Origin: JAFGPJ01 sp964612465
GTDB lineage: Bacteria > Planctomycetota > Phycisphaerae > Sedimentisphaerales > Anaerobacaceae
Direction of reading: 5' to 3'
Assembly: GCA_964612465.1 (NCBI GenBank)
Contig: CAZTDF010000242.1
Span: forward strand, 1-6,643
DNA: 6,643 nt
The notes under the pieces were generated by a model, which worked only from the letters and a program-made list of their open reading frames with translations, had not been told where the DNA came from and made no database searches. Numbering within the stretch: the first letter of the stretch is position 1; every line of letters begins with the position of its first letter. Below, one piece after another: positions 1 to 6,435 of the stretch. Both the position numbers and the translations under genes were made by a program.

Positions 1-12
1 GGGCTTACCTAC

Positions 13-228
13 GTATAATACCAATTGTGATTAAAATCTGCGCCTCTGTCATCTCGACCGGAGGGCCGCGGAGCGGCCTGAAGTGGAGAGATCTGGCTGC
101 GAACGAAAAGCAAGTTCAGTCTGAATCCAGATTTCTCGACTCCGCTTCGCGGAGTTTACCCTGAGCGAAGCCGAATGGGCTCGAAATGACACGAACAAGC
201 GCATTGATTATGCACAATTGGTATAATA
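13..228. repeat. Nested palindromic repeat, MITE-like
   Basis: An 8-bp direct repeat GTATAATA (13-20 and 221-228) brackets the perfect inverted repeat CCAATTGTG (21-29) / CACAATTGG (213-221). The inverted match can also be read as 15 of 16 bases over 14-29 and 213-228. Inside lie more dyads sharing the same centre: GTCATCTCGA (48-57) with TCGAAATGAC (181-190), one mismatch, and GAGAGATCTGG (86-96) with CCAGATTTCTC (127-137), one mismatch. Each arm also has its own hairpin: GGCCGC/GCGGCC (64-78) and ACTCCGC/GCGGAGT (139-155). No ORF is inside. Size, terminal inverted repeats and a possible target duplication fit a non-autonomous mobile element; a palindromic intergenic repeat without mobility is the alternative. 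Only one copy is in the window, so mobility is inferred. Confidence 0.65.
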
Positions 229-532
229 ACGGGTGGTATGATCAATATAATGGTATCGATGAAACAATGTGTTTAATTGCCTCGAAATCTTTGTTTTTAT
301 TATTCTTTCATGCGGATTTGGCAAAATATTGCCTTTGACTATGGAATCGAGTGTTTGCGGAGCATTATTAAATGAAAAGTTGTAGAAATTCGTGGTAATT
401 GCCATTAGAATTCTTAGCAGGTCATTGATTGAATATTTTTTGTTGTTTGTTCTTGACGAACGGGCTTTTACTTGATAATTGGTTATTGATTATTAGAATT
501 GGATTCGTTTATAAGTTTGAAAGGAGGCCATT
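229..532. other. AT-rich intergenic region, no gene seen
   Basis: This AT-rich stretch lies between the palindromic repeat and the lipoprotein gene. The only open frame of note (405 back to 208, minus strand) lacks a Shine-Dalgarno sequence, runs into the repeat and resembles nothing I recognise. A short hairpin GGCAA/TTGCC sits at 320-333 with a 4-base loop. The right end contains promoter-like hexamers and a strong ribosome-binding site for the downstream gene. I see no tRNA or recognisable riboswitch. Confidence 0.5.
453..479 (+). promoter_or_regulatory. Possible sigma-70-type promoter for the lipoprotein gene
   Basis: TTGACG (453-458) resembles a -35 box and GATAAT (474-479) a -10 box, about 50 bases upstream of the start codon. 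The spacer is 15 bases, shorter than the preferred 16-18, and the surroundings are AT-rich, so chance matches are likely. A second overlapping pair, TTGATA (473-478) with TAGAAT (494-499), also has a 15-base spacer. Confidence 0.3.
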
Positions 533-1327
533 ATGGCAAGAATAGTATGTACCGGAATGCTCATAGTATTGCTTAACGCATTGGTTGGTTGTCAAAATGT
601 CGACAGGGGCGAAGGTCAGCTCCTGCCACGTAACACAAGACAAATCGGACCCGCGAGCGTTGTAAATATCGCTGATACGAGTGAGGCCGATATCGTAGAG
701 CAGATGGCAATCAATCGGCAGGCCTATCGGCAGGGCCTTGAATTGCTGGCGGGATACTACGTAAGGACCGGTAACAATTTGAAGCTTGAGTGGGCCAATA
801 AGGAATTAGCCGCGTTGAATACCATGCCAAAATATAACTACATTATTGAGGCGGAAGTGGCCCCGGGCAATCTGAAAGTCAGAGCTTCGATCCCTGATGC
901 GGATGATATTTATTATGACGCCCTGGAGCTTGATAAGAGTGCCGGAACGCTACCAATTCTTAAGAATCAAAATCAGTTACGTTTGGCTCTGGAGAAATAC
1001 AGGGAGTTAATAAGGAAACATCCTTCCAGTGACAAGATCGATGATGCGGCATATAAAGCGGGTGTAATCCACGAATATTTCAAGGATTACTCGATAGCGC
1101 TTTTGTATTTCCAAAGGGCCTTCCAATGGGATCCTGAAACTCCTCATCCAGCGAGGTTTAGGGCGGCGCGTATCCTGGATAAAAATCTGCACCGAAACGC
1201 CGAGGCACTCCAGCTTTATCAACAGGCTGTCAAAATAGAAAGTCAGTTTGACAAGTATAGGGAATGGAGAGAGTTTGCAGAAAAGCGGATAAAGGAATTG
1301 CAGAAGATCGACGAAAGCGGGAACTAA
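533..1327 (+). CDS. TPR-containing outer-envelope lipoprotein
   Basis: A 264-residue exported lipoprotein of unknown specific role. The ATG at 533 follows an excellent Shine-Dalgarno, GAAAGGAGG (519-527), five bases upstream. Residues 1-20 form a type II signal peptide: short charged start, hydrophobic run, lipobox LVGC with C20 as the lipidated cysteine. Residues 21-145 show no motif I can name. Residues ~146-240 read as two to three tetratricopeptide-like helical pairs: an ALEKYRELI..HP segment, a YFKDYSIALLYFQRAFQWDP segment, and an AEALQLYQQAV segment. This arrangement recalls BamD/YfiO-type TPR lipoproteins, but the protein also fits the many generic TPR lipoproteins of Planctomycetota, so no symbol is given. 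It is likely anchored in a membrane facing the periplasm and acts as a protein-protein scaffold. An intrinsic terminator 45 bases after the stop suggests a monocistronic message. Confidence 0.8.
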   Translation: MARIVCTGMLIVLLNALVGCQNVDRGEGQLLPRNTRQIGPASVVNIADTSEADIVEQMAINRQAYRQGLELLAGYYVRTGNNLKLEWANKELAALNTMPKYNYIIEAEVAPGNLKVRASIPDADDIYYDALELDKSAGTLPILKNQNQLRLALEKYRELIRKHPSSDKIDDAAYKAGVIHEYFKDYSIALLYFQRAFQWDPETPHPARFRAARILDKNLHRNAEALQLYQQAVKIESQFDKYREWREFAEKRIKELQKIDESGN

Positions 1328-1371
1328 AGTTGATAGAAGTTTTGTAAGAGAATTTTTCAGCGTTGGAATAT

Positions 1372-1402
1372 CGGGCCTGGTTGGATATCAGGCCCGTTTT
1401 TT
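1372..1402 (+). terminator. Intrinsic terminator just upstream of tilS
   Basis: The perfect 8-bp stem CGGGCCTG (1372-1379) / CAGGCCCG (1389-1396) encloses a 9-base loop and is followed directly by six T (1397-1402). This is a classical Rho-independent terminator for the lipoprotein transcript. Its T-run ends only 11 bases before the preferred tilS start codon, leaving no room for a separate promoter and leader between them. It may therefore also act as a readthrough control or attenuator for tilS. Confidence 0.8.
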
Positions 1403-1413
1403 ATGCCAAAGAA

Positions 1414-2856
1414 ATGTCGCTCGAATTCGAGAAAAAACTGGCCGATTTTATAAGGGCGAACGGGCTTTTGGGCCCGGCGGAAAAAATCCTGCTTGCTGTG
1501 TCCGGCGGGGCTGATTCAATAGCGCTTATGTACGCGATGCATGCGCTTAAGGCCGGGAACTTTTTCAATGCCGAGTTGCTCTGTGCTCATATCAATCATC
1601 AGTTGAGAGGTGCCGAAGCGGATTTGGATCAGGAGTTTGTAGTCAACCAGGCAACGAAATTGAAGTTGGCTGTGACGACAAGGCGAGCGGACGTACGCGG
1701 GTTTGCCCGTCTCCATAAGTTGTCAATCGAAACGGCCGCTCGTCATTTACGGTTGGAGGCTCTGATAGATATCGCAAAGGCCAACAACTGCAGCCGAATC
1801 GCTACAGCACATCAAAAAAATGACAATGCTGAGACCATCATCCAGCGGTTGAGCCGCGGCACGGGTTTTCGCGGGCTCGGCGGCATCTGGCCGGAGCGAA
1901 CCTTTGCCGATGAGATTAAATTTATCAGGCCCTTGCTGTGTTTCACGCGTGATGAGGTTGTAAGGTATCTGCAGCAGCGAAATCTGAATTGGCGCCGGGA
2001 TCATACTAATGCCGATTGTACGTACAGGCGGAACTATATCCGGCACCGGTTGTTGCCGGCGTTGCAACAAGAATGTTCCGATTCGATCGTGGAACAGTTG
2101 TCGCAATTGGCCCGGTCGGCGCGCAAGTACTACGACATGATTTGCAGTAGGGCGGATGAGTTGTGGCCTTCCCTGGCTGATAGCGATGTTGAGAAAACCG
2201 TGCTGGACTTAAAGCTGTTTCTTGCCGAACCGCAGCCGGTAAAAGTCGAGCTGATTCGGCGAAGTCTGGCTAATATCGGTTGCGGCGAGAAAAATTTGAC
2301 GCAGGGACATTATGAAGGCATACTGCAACTGGCGCAGCAAAATGTCACCGGCAGAAAAATGGAATTGCCCGGCGGATTCGCGGTTCGGCATGAATACGGG
2401 AATTTAGTTTTTTCAAATAGTAGAGTGGGGCCTGCCCCACCAATATCGTCTAAAGGCCAGGTTATAACAATTGAAATTCCTGGACAGACAACGTTTAAAA
2501 AATTTGTAATACAGGCGATTGTTCTCAAAAGGAATGAGGTTGATTTTAAAAAATTCAAGGCCGCCAAAACCGATTCGATTGAATGGTTCGATTTGGATAA
2601 AACAAAACCGCCGCTGTTTGTCCGCCATCGCCGGGCCGGCGACAGGTTTATTCCTCTGGGCCAAAGCGAGGGAAAAAAGCTCGGCAAATTCCTGACCGCC
2701 CAGCGGATCCCACACAGGATTCGCAGAGATGTGCTTGTAGTTACCGATAGAGAAAAGATTATCTGGGTCTGGCCCGTTCGAATAAGTGAGCAACAGAAAA
2801 TTACCGGTCAAACTCAGAAAATTCTTCAGCTTCAAATAACCAATCTCAACGCTTAG
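1414..2856 (+). CDS. tilS: tRNA(Ile)-lysidine synthetase
   Basis: TilS joins lysine to C34 of tRNA-Ile(CAU) using ATP, so that the tRNA reads AUA and is charged with isoleucine; it acts in the cytosol. Counting from ATG 1414 (480 residues), the PP-loop ATP-binding motif SGGADS is at 30-35, the HINHQLR motif at 59-65, TAHQKNDNAET at 131-141, RGTGFRGLGG from 148, and NYIRHRLLPAL at 207-217. A TilS C-terminal domain spans ~401-464 (RRAGDRFIPLG, then KKLGKFL and IPHRIRRDVLVV). Length suits full-length TilS (E. coli about 430, B. subtilis about 470). The frame stays open back to a TTG at 1363, but that start would place the terminator inside the gene and add residues unlike TilS; ATG 1414 is preferred although its ribosome-binding site is weak (AAAGAA). 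A small GC palindrome sits in the interdomain linker. Confidence 0.95.
   Translation: MSLEFEKKLADFIRANGLLGPAEKILLAVSGGADSIALMYAMHALKAGNFFNAELLCAHINHQLRGAEADLDQEFVVNQATKLKLAVTTRRADVRGFARLHKLSIETAARHLRLEALIDIAKANNCSRIATAHQKNDNAETIIQRLSRGTGFRGLGGIWPERTFADEIKFIRPLLCFTRDEVVRYLQQRNLNWRRDHTNADCTYRRNYIRHRLLPALQQECSDSIVEQLSQLARSARKYYDMICSRADELWPSLADSDVEKTVLDLKLFLAEPQPVKVELIRRSLANIGCGEKNLTQGHYEGILQLAQQNVTGRKMELPGGFAVRHEYGNLVFSNSRVGPAPPISSKGQVITIEIPGQTTFKKFVIQAIVLKRNEVDFKKFKAAKTDSIEWFDLDKTKPPLFVRHRRAGDRFIPLGQSEGKKLGKFLTAQRIPHRIRRDVLVVTDREKIIWVWPVRISEQQKITGQTQKILQLQITNLNA
2425..2440. repeat. Short perfect hairpin inside the tilS linker
   Basis: GTGGGGC and GCCCCAC form a 7-bp perfect stem with a 2-base loop. 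It is a GC-rich island within an AT-rich piece of tilS and encodes VGPAPP (residues ~338-343), between the tRNA-binding part and the C-terminal domain. It could be a small mobile palindrome accommodated in a flexible linker, or chance. Confidence 0.5.
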
Positions 2857-2869
2857 CTTCATATTGCGT

Positions 2870-2889
2870 TGTCTATAACTAAATAGACA
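2870..2889 (+). promoter_or_regulatory. Inverted repeat touching the sulfatase ribosome-binding site
   Basis: The perfect 7-bp arms TGTCTAT (2870-2876) and ATAGACA (2883-2889) enclose a 6-base AACTAA. The last base of the right arm is the first base of the Shine-Dalgarno AGGAGA (2889-2894), which is 6 bases before the sulfatase ATG. No T-run follows, so it is not a terminator. It could be a repressor operator or a translational control hairpin; the sequence does not decide between them. Confidence 0.5.
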
Positions 2890-2900
2890 GGAGAACAAAT

Positions 2901-4418
2901 ATGAGTTGTTTATGTAATTCTCGCCGCGACTTTTTGAAGGAAATAGGATTCAGCGCTGCATCGCTGGCTTTTGCCGGATGTGCTAATGCCTCCGAGTCAT
3001 TTGGAAGCGGGGTTTCTAAGAAGCGCCCGAATATTCTTTTTTGTCTGGCGGATGACTGGTCCTGGCCTCACGCGAGCATTGCCGGCGACAAGGTCGTAAA
3101 GACTCCGACATTCGACCGGGTCGCTCGGCAGGGTGTGCTGTTCGAGAACGCGTTTGTTTCGGCGCCGTCTTGCACACCTTCGCGCGGGGCAATCCTGACC
3201 GGGCAGTGGCACTGGCGTCTGGAAGAGGGCGGCAATCTCTGGAGCACGCTTCAGGCCAAATTCGCCGTGTATCCGGACTTGCTGGAAGAGGCCGGCTATC
3301 ACGTCGGTTATACCCGCAAGGGCTGGGGTCCCGGCCGGGATGCGCCGGGTGGGCGGAAACGAAATCCCGCCGGGCCGCGCTACAAGGACTTCCGGGAATT
3401 TATAAACGCCCGGCCCGAGGGCAAGCCGTTCTGCTTCTGGTTCGGCAGCACCGACCCACATCGAGCGTATAAATGGCAGTCCGGCATAAAGAGCGGGATG
3501 AAGCTCGAAGATGTTGAAGTGCCGGCGTGTTTTCCGGACAGCGAAGAAGTCCGCACAGATATCTGCGACTACTACTGGGAGGTTCAGCGATTTGACAGCG
3601 AAGTCGGCGATTTGCTGAAGATGCTCGAAGAGACCGGCGAGCTTGACGATACGCTTGTTGTTATCTCCGGCGACAACGGCCTGCCGTTCCCACGCTGCAA
3701 GAGCAACCTGTACGATACGGGGACGAACGTCCCGCTTGCGGTTCGCTGGCCCGCCGCCGTTCAGGGCGGCAGGGCAGTTGAAGATTTCATAAGCCTCTCC
3801 GATCTGGCGCCGACGTTTCTGGAGGCGGCCGGTTTGAAACCGCCTGCGGAGATGACCGCTCGCAGTTTCCTGGATATTCTGCGCTCGGGCAAGTCCGGCC
3901 GGGTGGACGCCCGGCGCGACCACGTCCTGACCGGCAAAGAGCGTCACGTAGTCTGCCAGGAGACCGGCACTGGCGGCTATCCGATGCGGGCGATACGGAC
4001 GCATGATTTCCTGTATATTCGCAACTTCAAGCCGGAGCGTTGGCCCGCCGGCGATCCTAAGGGTTACGCTAAGCCGACGGAGATAAATGTTGCCCGTCCG
4101 CTCGGCACGCATTACGGGTATGGTGACATTGACGCGGCACCCACAAAATCTTACATGCTGAAATATCGTGACGATCCGAAGGTCAAGAGATTGTTCGAGT
4201 TGGGCTTCTCAAAGCGTCCGGCCGAGGAACTGTACGATCTGGACAAGGATCCCGACCAGTTGGACAACATCGCGGGCAAGGTCGAATACGCCAGGATTAA
4301 AAAGAAGCTTGCTACGGCCTTGATGGCCGAGTTGAAGGCCACGAAAGACCCGCGTGTCATGGGTAAAGGCGATGCCTTCGATCAGTATCCTTACTACGGA
4401 AGCTTACCCGGGAAATAG
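2901..4418 (+). CDS. Tat-exported sulfatase, heparan-N-sulfatase (SGSH)-like
   Basis: A 505-residue type I (formylglycine) sulfatase, predicted to hydrolyse sulfate esters or sulfamates of a polysaccharide outside the cytoplasm. The start is supported by AGGAGA six bases upstream. The N-terminus has a Tat motif RRDFLK (8-13), a hydrophobic stretch and FAGC ending at C27, an imperfect lipobox, so it may be a Tat lipoprotein. The metal-ligand pair D51-D52 lies in LADDWSW; the maturation motif CTPSRGAILTG starts at C91, the residue oxidised to formylglycine; DPH is at 185-187 and GDNG at 257-260. The segment DNGLPFP, then KSNLYDTGT, closely resembles the matching stretch of human N-sulfoglucosamine sulfohydrolase as I recall it, hence the SGSH-like label. 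The C-terminal ELYDLDKDPDQLDNIAG is typical of the superfamily. The gene looks GC-richer than tilS and the lipoprotein gene. No formylglycine-generating enzyme or anaerobic sulfatase maturase is in the window. Substrate is unknown. Confidence 0.92.
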   Translation: MSCLCNSRRDFLKEIGFSAASLAFAGCANASESFGSGVSKKRPNILFCLADDWSWPHASIAGDKVVKTPTFDRVARQGVLFENAFVSAPSCTPSRGAILTGQWHWRLEEGGNLWSTLQAKFAVYPDLLEEAGYHVGYTRKGWGPGRDAPGGRKRNPAGPRYKDFREFINARPEGKPFCFWFGSTDPHRAYKWQSGIKSGMKLEDVEVPACFPDSEEVRTDICDYYWEVQRFDSEVGDLLKMLEETGELDDTLVVISGDNGLPFPRCKSNLYDTGTNVPLAVRWPAAVQGGRAVEDFISLSDLAPTFLEAAGLKPPAEMTARSFLDILRSGKSGRVDARRDHVLTGKERHVVCQETGTGGYPMRAIRTHDFLYIRNFKPERWPAGDPKGYAKPTEINVARPLGTHYGYGDIDAAPTKSYMLKYRDDPKVKRLFELGFSKRPAEELYDLDKDPDQLDNIAGKVEYARIKKKLATALMAELKATKDPRVMGKGDAFDQYPYYGSLPGK

Positions 4419-4441
4419 TCTGTCTGGGCGAGAAAAAACGT

Positions 4442-4474
4442 AAAAAAGCCGAGCCGAATTGGCCCGGCTTTTTT
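4442..4474. terminator. Bidirectional intrinsic terminator between convergent genes
   Basis: AAAAAAGCCGAGCC (4442-4455) pairs with GGCCCGGCTTTTTT (4461-4474) around a 5-base loop GAATT. An A-run on one side and a T-run on the other let it work in both directions. In plus-strand RNA there is one A-C mismatch; in minus-strand RNA the same position is a G-U wobble, so the stem is slightly better in that direction. It ends the sulfatase transcript and the sigma/LolA-like transcript. Confidence 0.85.
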
Positions 4475-4496
4475 AATGTCACTCACTTAAAAAGAT

Positions 4497-5690
4497 TCAC
4501 TGGGGTAGATCTTCCGGTGCCACGTCTTTGACGCTCAAGTCGCCGTAGATGACACGGTAAGTCTGCGAGCCTGTAGGTTGATACCAGAAGATTGGCGTTT
4601 CGGCGTCGCCGTAGCTTACGTTCTCGCCGGCATACCGCCAGTTGCTCTCGGCAGGTAATTGTGTCACGAACATTATGCCGCGATACATCAGCGTCGCTTC
4701 AGCGTGTCGATCCTGCTGCGATGTTTCTCCCTCGCCGAACTTGCCTTGCTTTATCATCTCGGCAGTAACCTTCGGCAATTCGATAGGATTGAACGTCGGT
4801 GGGAACGTGCCGTCTTTTGTCCAGGTAGACCACATTTGCAGGTATGCTATCAAGTCCTCTTCAGTGACTGTAGAAACATCCGCCTGAACTTGCATAGGTG
4901 TGAAACCTTCCGGTGGCGTCAGGCTAAAGAGCGAGTCGTCGAGTTCGGCGTTAAACTGAAAATCGGTCATGATTGTGTTCATACCCGGGGCGTTCGTGTA
5001 CTCTATTTCCACACGAACAAGCTGTGCCGTTTGCGGGTCAATCCAAACGGTATTGATCATATCGTCTTGAGTGACACGGAAACCTTCAAGCACTCTGCCG
5101 TCTATTTCTTTTTCTCCGAGCGCCTCATCAGCCTGGTCGGGAAGCGTTCTTAATTTTTCAACGACCATGAAAGGATCCTGAGCCGGATCGTGCTGATAGT
5201 TGGACGCCTCGAAGTCGATATACTCTCGTTTCGGCGGCCAGAGAGAAATACCTTTGTTCTGGTTCCAATCAATAACATTTATGTAACCATCTACGGTTGT
5301 TGTTCGCATGTATCCGGGTTCTTTAAATGCCATCTGTAGCCGTAAAGTCGGCATACTTTCGACAGGCGTGCGAGTCACGACGCTATAAGTTAACGTGCGG
5401 GCGTATTGGAGCTGTTCGACAACGCTTGCATAGATTGCGTTTGCTCCGTTACCACCCAACAGGTGTATTCCGACAAGCACTGCTGCGATTATTACTGCAG
5501 CGGCGGCCAATTTGGTAATCTTAGTTTTCATAATCATTCTCCATAGATCAGGCTTAATGATGCCTGGTTTCTGTTTTTCTTTTTCGTCCAGCGCCTGCAG
5601 GACATTGCCAATGACTCTGTCGTGCGTCTCGGGGCTGGTTTTGTAACACAGTTTCTTGATTAACTTTTCAATATTTTTCGACGGTCTCAT
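4497..5690 (-). CDS. Membrane-anchored LolA-like protein, putative anti-sigma/sensor partner
   Basis: A 397-residue protein starting inside the sigma gene's stop codon (ATGA overlap at 5690-5687) with AGGTGA seven bases upstream, so it is probably translationally coupled. Residues 1-50 are hydrophilic and cytosolic (LIKKL, then TSPETHDRVIGNVLQALDE) in the position of an anti-sigma domain, but no zinc motif HxxxCxxC is present. Residues 58-79 form one membrane helix. Residues ~85-265 look like a LolA/LolB-type outside domain, including DGRVLEGFRV, VWIDPQTAQLVRVEIEY, and DFQFNAELDDSLFSLTPPEGF. Residues ~273-397 are a further conserved-looking region (RGIMFVTQLP, then TPIFWYQP and YRVIYGDLSVKDVAPEDLP) that I recall from planctomycete hypothetical proteins. 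It likely restrains or signals to the ECF factor; this is inferred from gene order and topology. An alternative internal start at 5531 (GGAGA six bases upstream) would drop the cytosolic segment. Confidence 0.75.
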   Translation of the reverse strand: MRPSKNIEKLIKKLCYKTSPETHDRVIGNVLQALDEKEKQKPGIIKPDLWRMIMKTKITKLAAAAVIIAAVLVGIHLLGGNGANAIYASVVEQLQYARTLTYSVVTRTPVESMPTLRLQMAFKEPGYMRTTTVDGYINVIDWNQNKGISLWPPKREYIDFEASNYQHDPAQDPFMVVEKLRTLPDQADEALGEKEIDGRVLEGFRVTQDDMINTVWIDPQTAQLVRVEIEYTNAPGMNTIMTDFQFNAELDDSLFSLTPPEGFTPMQVQADVSTVTEEDLIAYLQMWSTWTKDGTFPPTFNPIELPKVTAEMIKQGKFGEGETSQQDRHAEATLMYRGIMFVTQLPAESNWRYAGENVSYGDAETPIFWYQPTGSQTYRVIYGDLSVKDVAPEDLPQ

Positions 5691-6232
5691 TTTTTCACCT
5701 CACCGTTCAGGGTTGACCGCAATTTATCCAGTCCGTAGCGGTACCGGCTTTGAACTGTTTTTGTCGAAACATTCTGCAATTCGGCTATCTGTCGAAATCT
5801 CAGGTTCCCGTGAATGCGAAGGGCGATGGCCTCTCGCTGTTCGTACGGAAGTTCGGTCATTGCATTACTCAATTTCTGCAATTGCTCGCTGCATATTGCC
5901 AGTTGAACCGTGCTTTTAGTCCCGGCCGGCGTTTTTTCCGCCTGCTTTGCCATGGCGTTTCGCTGGCGAATTCTTTTTCGAATACAGTCACGCGAGCGGT
6001 TCGCTACACAGGTTGCCAAATAGCTCTTCAGACTGCCCGTCAGATGGAACGTTCCAATAGACTCGACGAGCTTGATAAAGACATCCTGAACAATGTCTTC
6101 GGCGCCGACTTTGTCGTCCAACAGGTTACCTGCCAACGTTAGCATATCCCCGGCGTACTTTTCGTAGATCGTTCGAAACGCATCTCTGCTGCCGCGTTTG
6201 AATTTCCACAAGAGTAATCTGTCTTCGAGCAT
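5687..6232 (-). CDS. ECF-type RNA polymerase sigma factor
   Basis: A 181-residue sigma-70 family factor with regions 2 and 4 only, the ECF layout; it directs RNA polymerase to a set of promoters in response to a signal. Region 2 spans ~15-86 (SRDAFRTIYEKYAGDML, AEDIVQDVFIKL, then SYLATCVANRSRD). Region 4 spans ~117-174 (ELPYEQREAIALR, then the helix-turn-helix RQIAELQNVSTKTVQSRYRY). A linker rich in K, R, Q and A joins them. The frame is open to a TTG at 6274, but ATG 6232 has GGAAAGGTGA seven bases upstream while the TTG has little, so the shorter form is preferred. It overlaps the downstream LolA-like gene by 4 bases. Whether it regulates its own promoter cannot be told; two palindromes at 6291-6313 are candidate operator sites. 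Confidence 0.93.
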   Translation of the reverse strand: MLEDRLLLWKFKRGSRDAFRTIYEKYAGDMLTLAGNLLDDKVGAEDIVQDVFIKLVESIGTFHLTGSLKSYLATCVANRSRDCIRKRIRQRNAMAKQAEKTPAGTKSTVQLAICSEQLQKLSNAMTELPYEQREAIALRIHGNLRFRQIAELQNVSTKTVQSRYRYGLDKLRSTLNGEVKK

Positions 6233-6290
6233 CCGGGACTCACCTTTCCAGTCCGGCAATTCCTTAGCCAACAATGCAGACCTGACGGAT

Positions 6291-6313
6291 CTGATATCAG
6301 AACAATCGATTGT
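6291..6313. promoter_or_regulatory. Two adjacent perfect palindromes upstream of the sigma gene
   Basis: CTGATATCAG (6291-6300, 10 bp) is followed after one base by ACAATCGATTGT (6302-6313, 12 bp); both are perfectly self-complementary. They lie about 60-80 bases upstream of the sigma ATG and just downstream of the -10-like TATATT. Such sites suit binding by dimeric regulators. No regulator gene is adjacent, so the function is inferred. Confidence 0.4.
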
Positions 6314-6366
6314 CGCTAATATAACGCCTAAGAGCCATGTTTTGCTCTAAATAAAATCTTTTCTTT

Positions 6367-6389
6367 ACTCAAAAAACCCGTTTTTGAGT
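6367..6389. repeat. Perfect 9-bp hairpin upstream of the sigma gene
   Basis: ACTCAAAAA (6367-6375) and TTTTTGAGT (6381-6389) pair perfectly around the loop ACCCG. It is not followed by a T-run outside the stem on either strand, so it is a poor terminator. It may be an operator or the terminator remnant of a gene beyond the edge repeats. Confidence 0.45.
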
Positions 6390-6435
6390 CGAATGCTACA
6401 GCAAATCGTTCAATGATAATAGCATAGCACAATCT

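Noticed and set aside
208..405. Open frame of 65 codons on the minus strand in the left intergenic region
   Set aside because: No ribosome-binding site, overlap with the palindromic repeat, and no recognisable motif.
1363..1413. TTG-initiated N-terminal extension of TilS by 17 residues
   Set aside because: It would translate through the intrinsic terminator, has a weak ribosome-binding site, and the residues do not look like a TilS N-terminus.
2997..4112. Long minus-strand open frame (371 codons) opposite the sulfatase
   Set aside because: It is antisense to a clear sulfatase, composed of Arg/Ala/Pro-rich low-sense sequence, and explained by GC-rich codon use in the real gene.
5750..6142. 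Plus-strand open frame of 130 codons opposite the sigma factor
   Set aside because: Antisense to a well-supported ECF sigma gene; no start context or domain.
6233..6274. TTG-initiated N-terminal extension of the sigma factor by 14 residues
   Set aside because: ATG at 6232 has a much better Shine-Dalgarno, which would lie inside the extension.
6367..6389. Hairpin considered as an intrinsic terminator
   Set aside because: The T-run lies within the stem and not after it, and the stem is mostly A-T.
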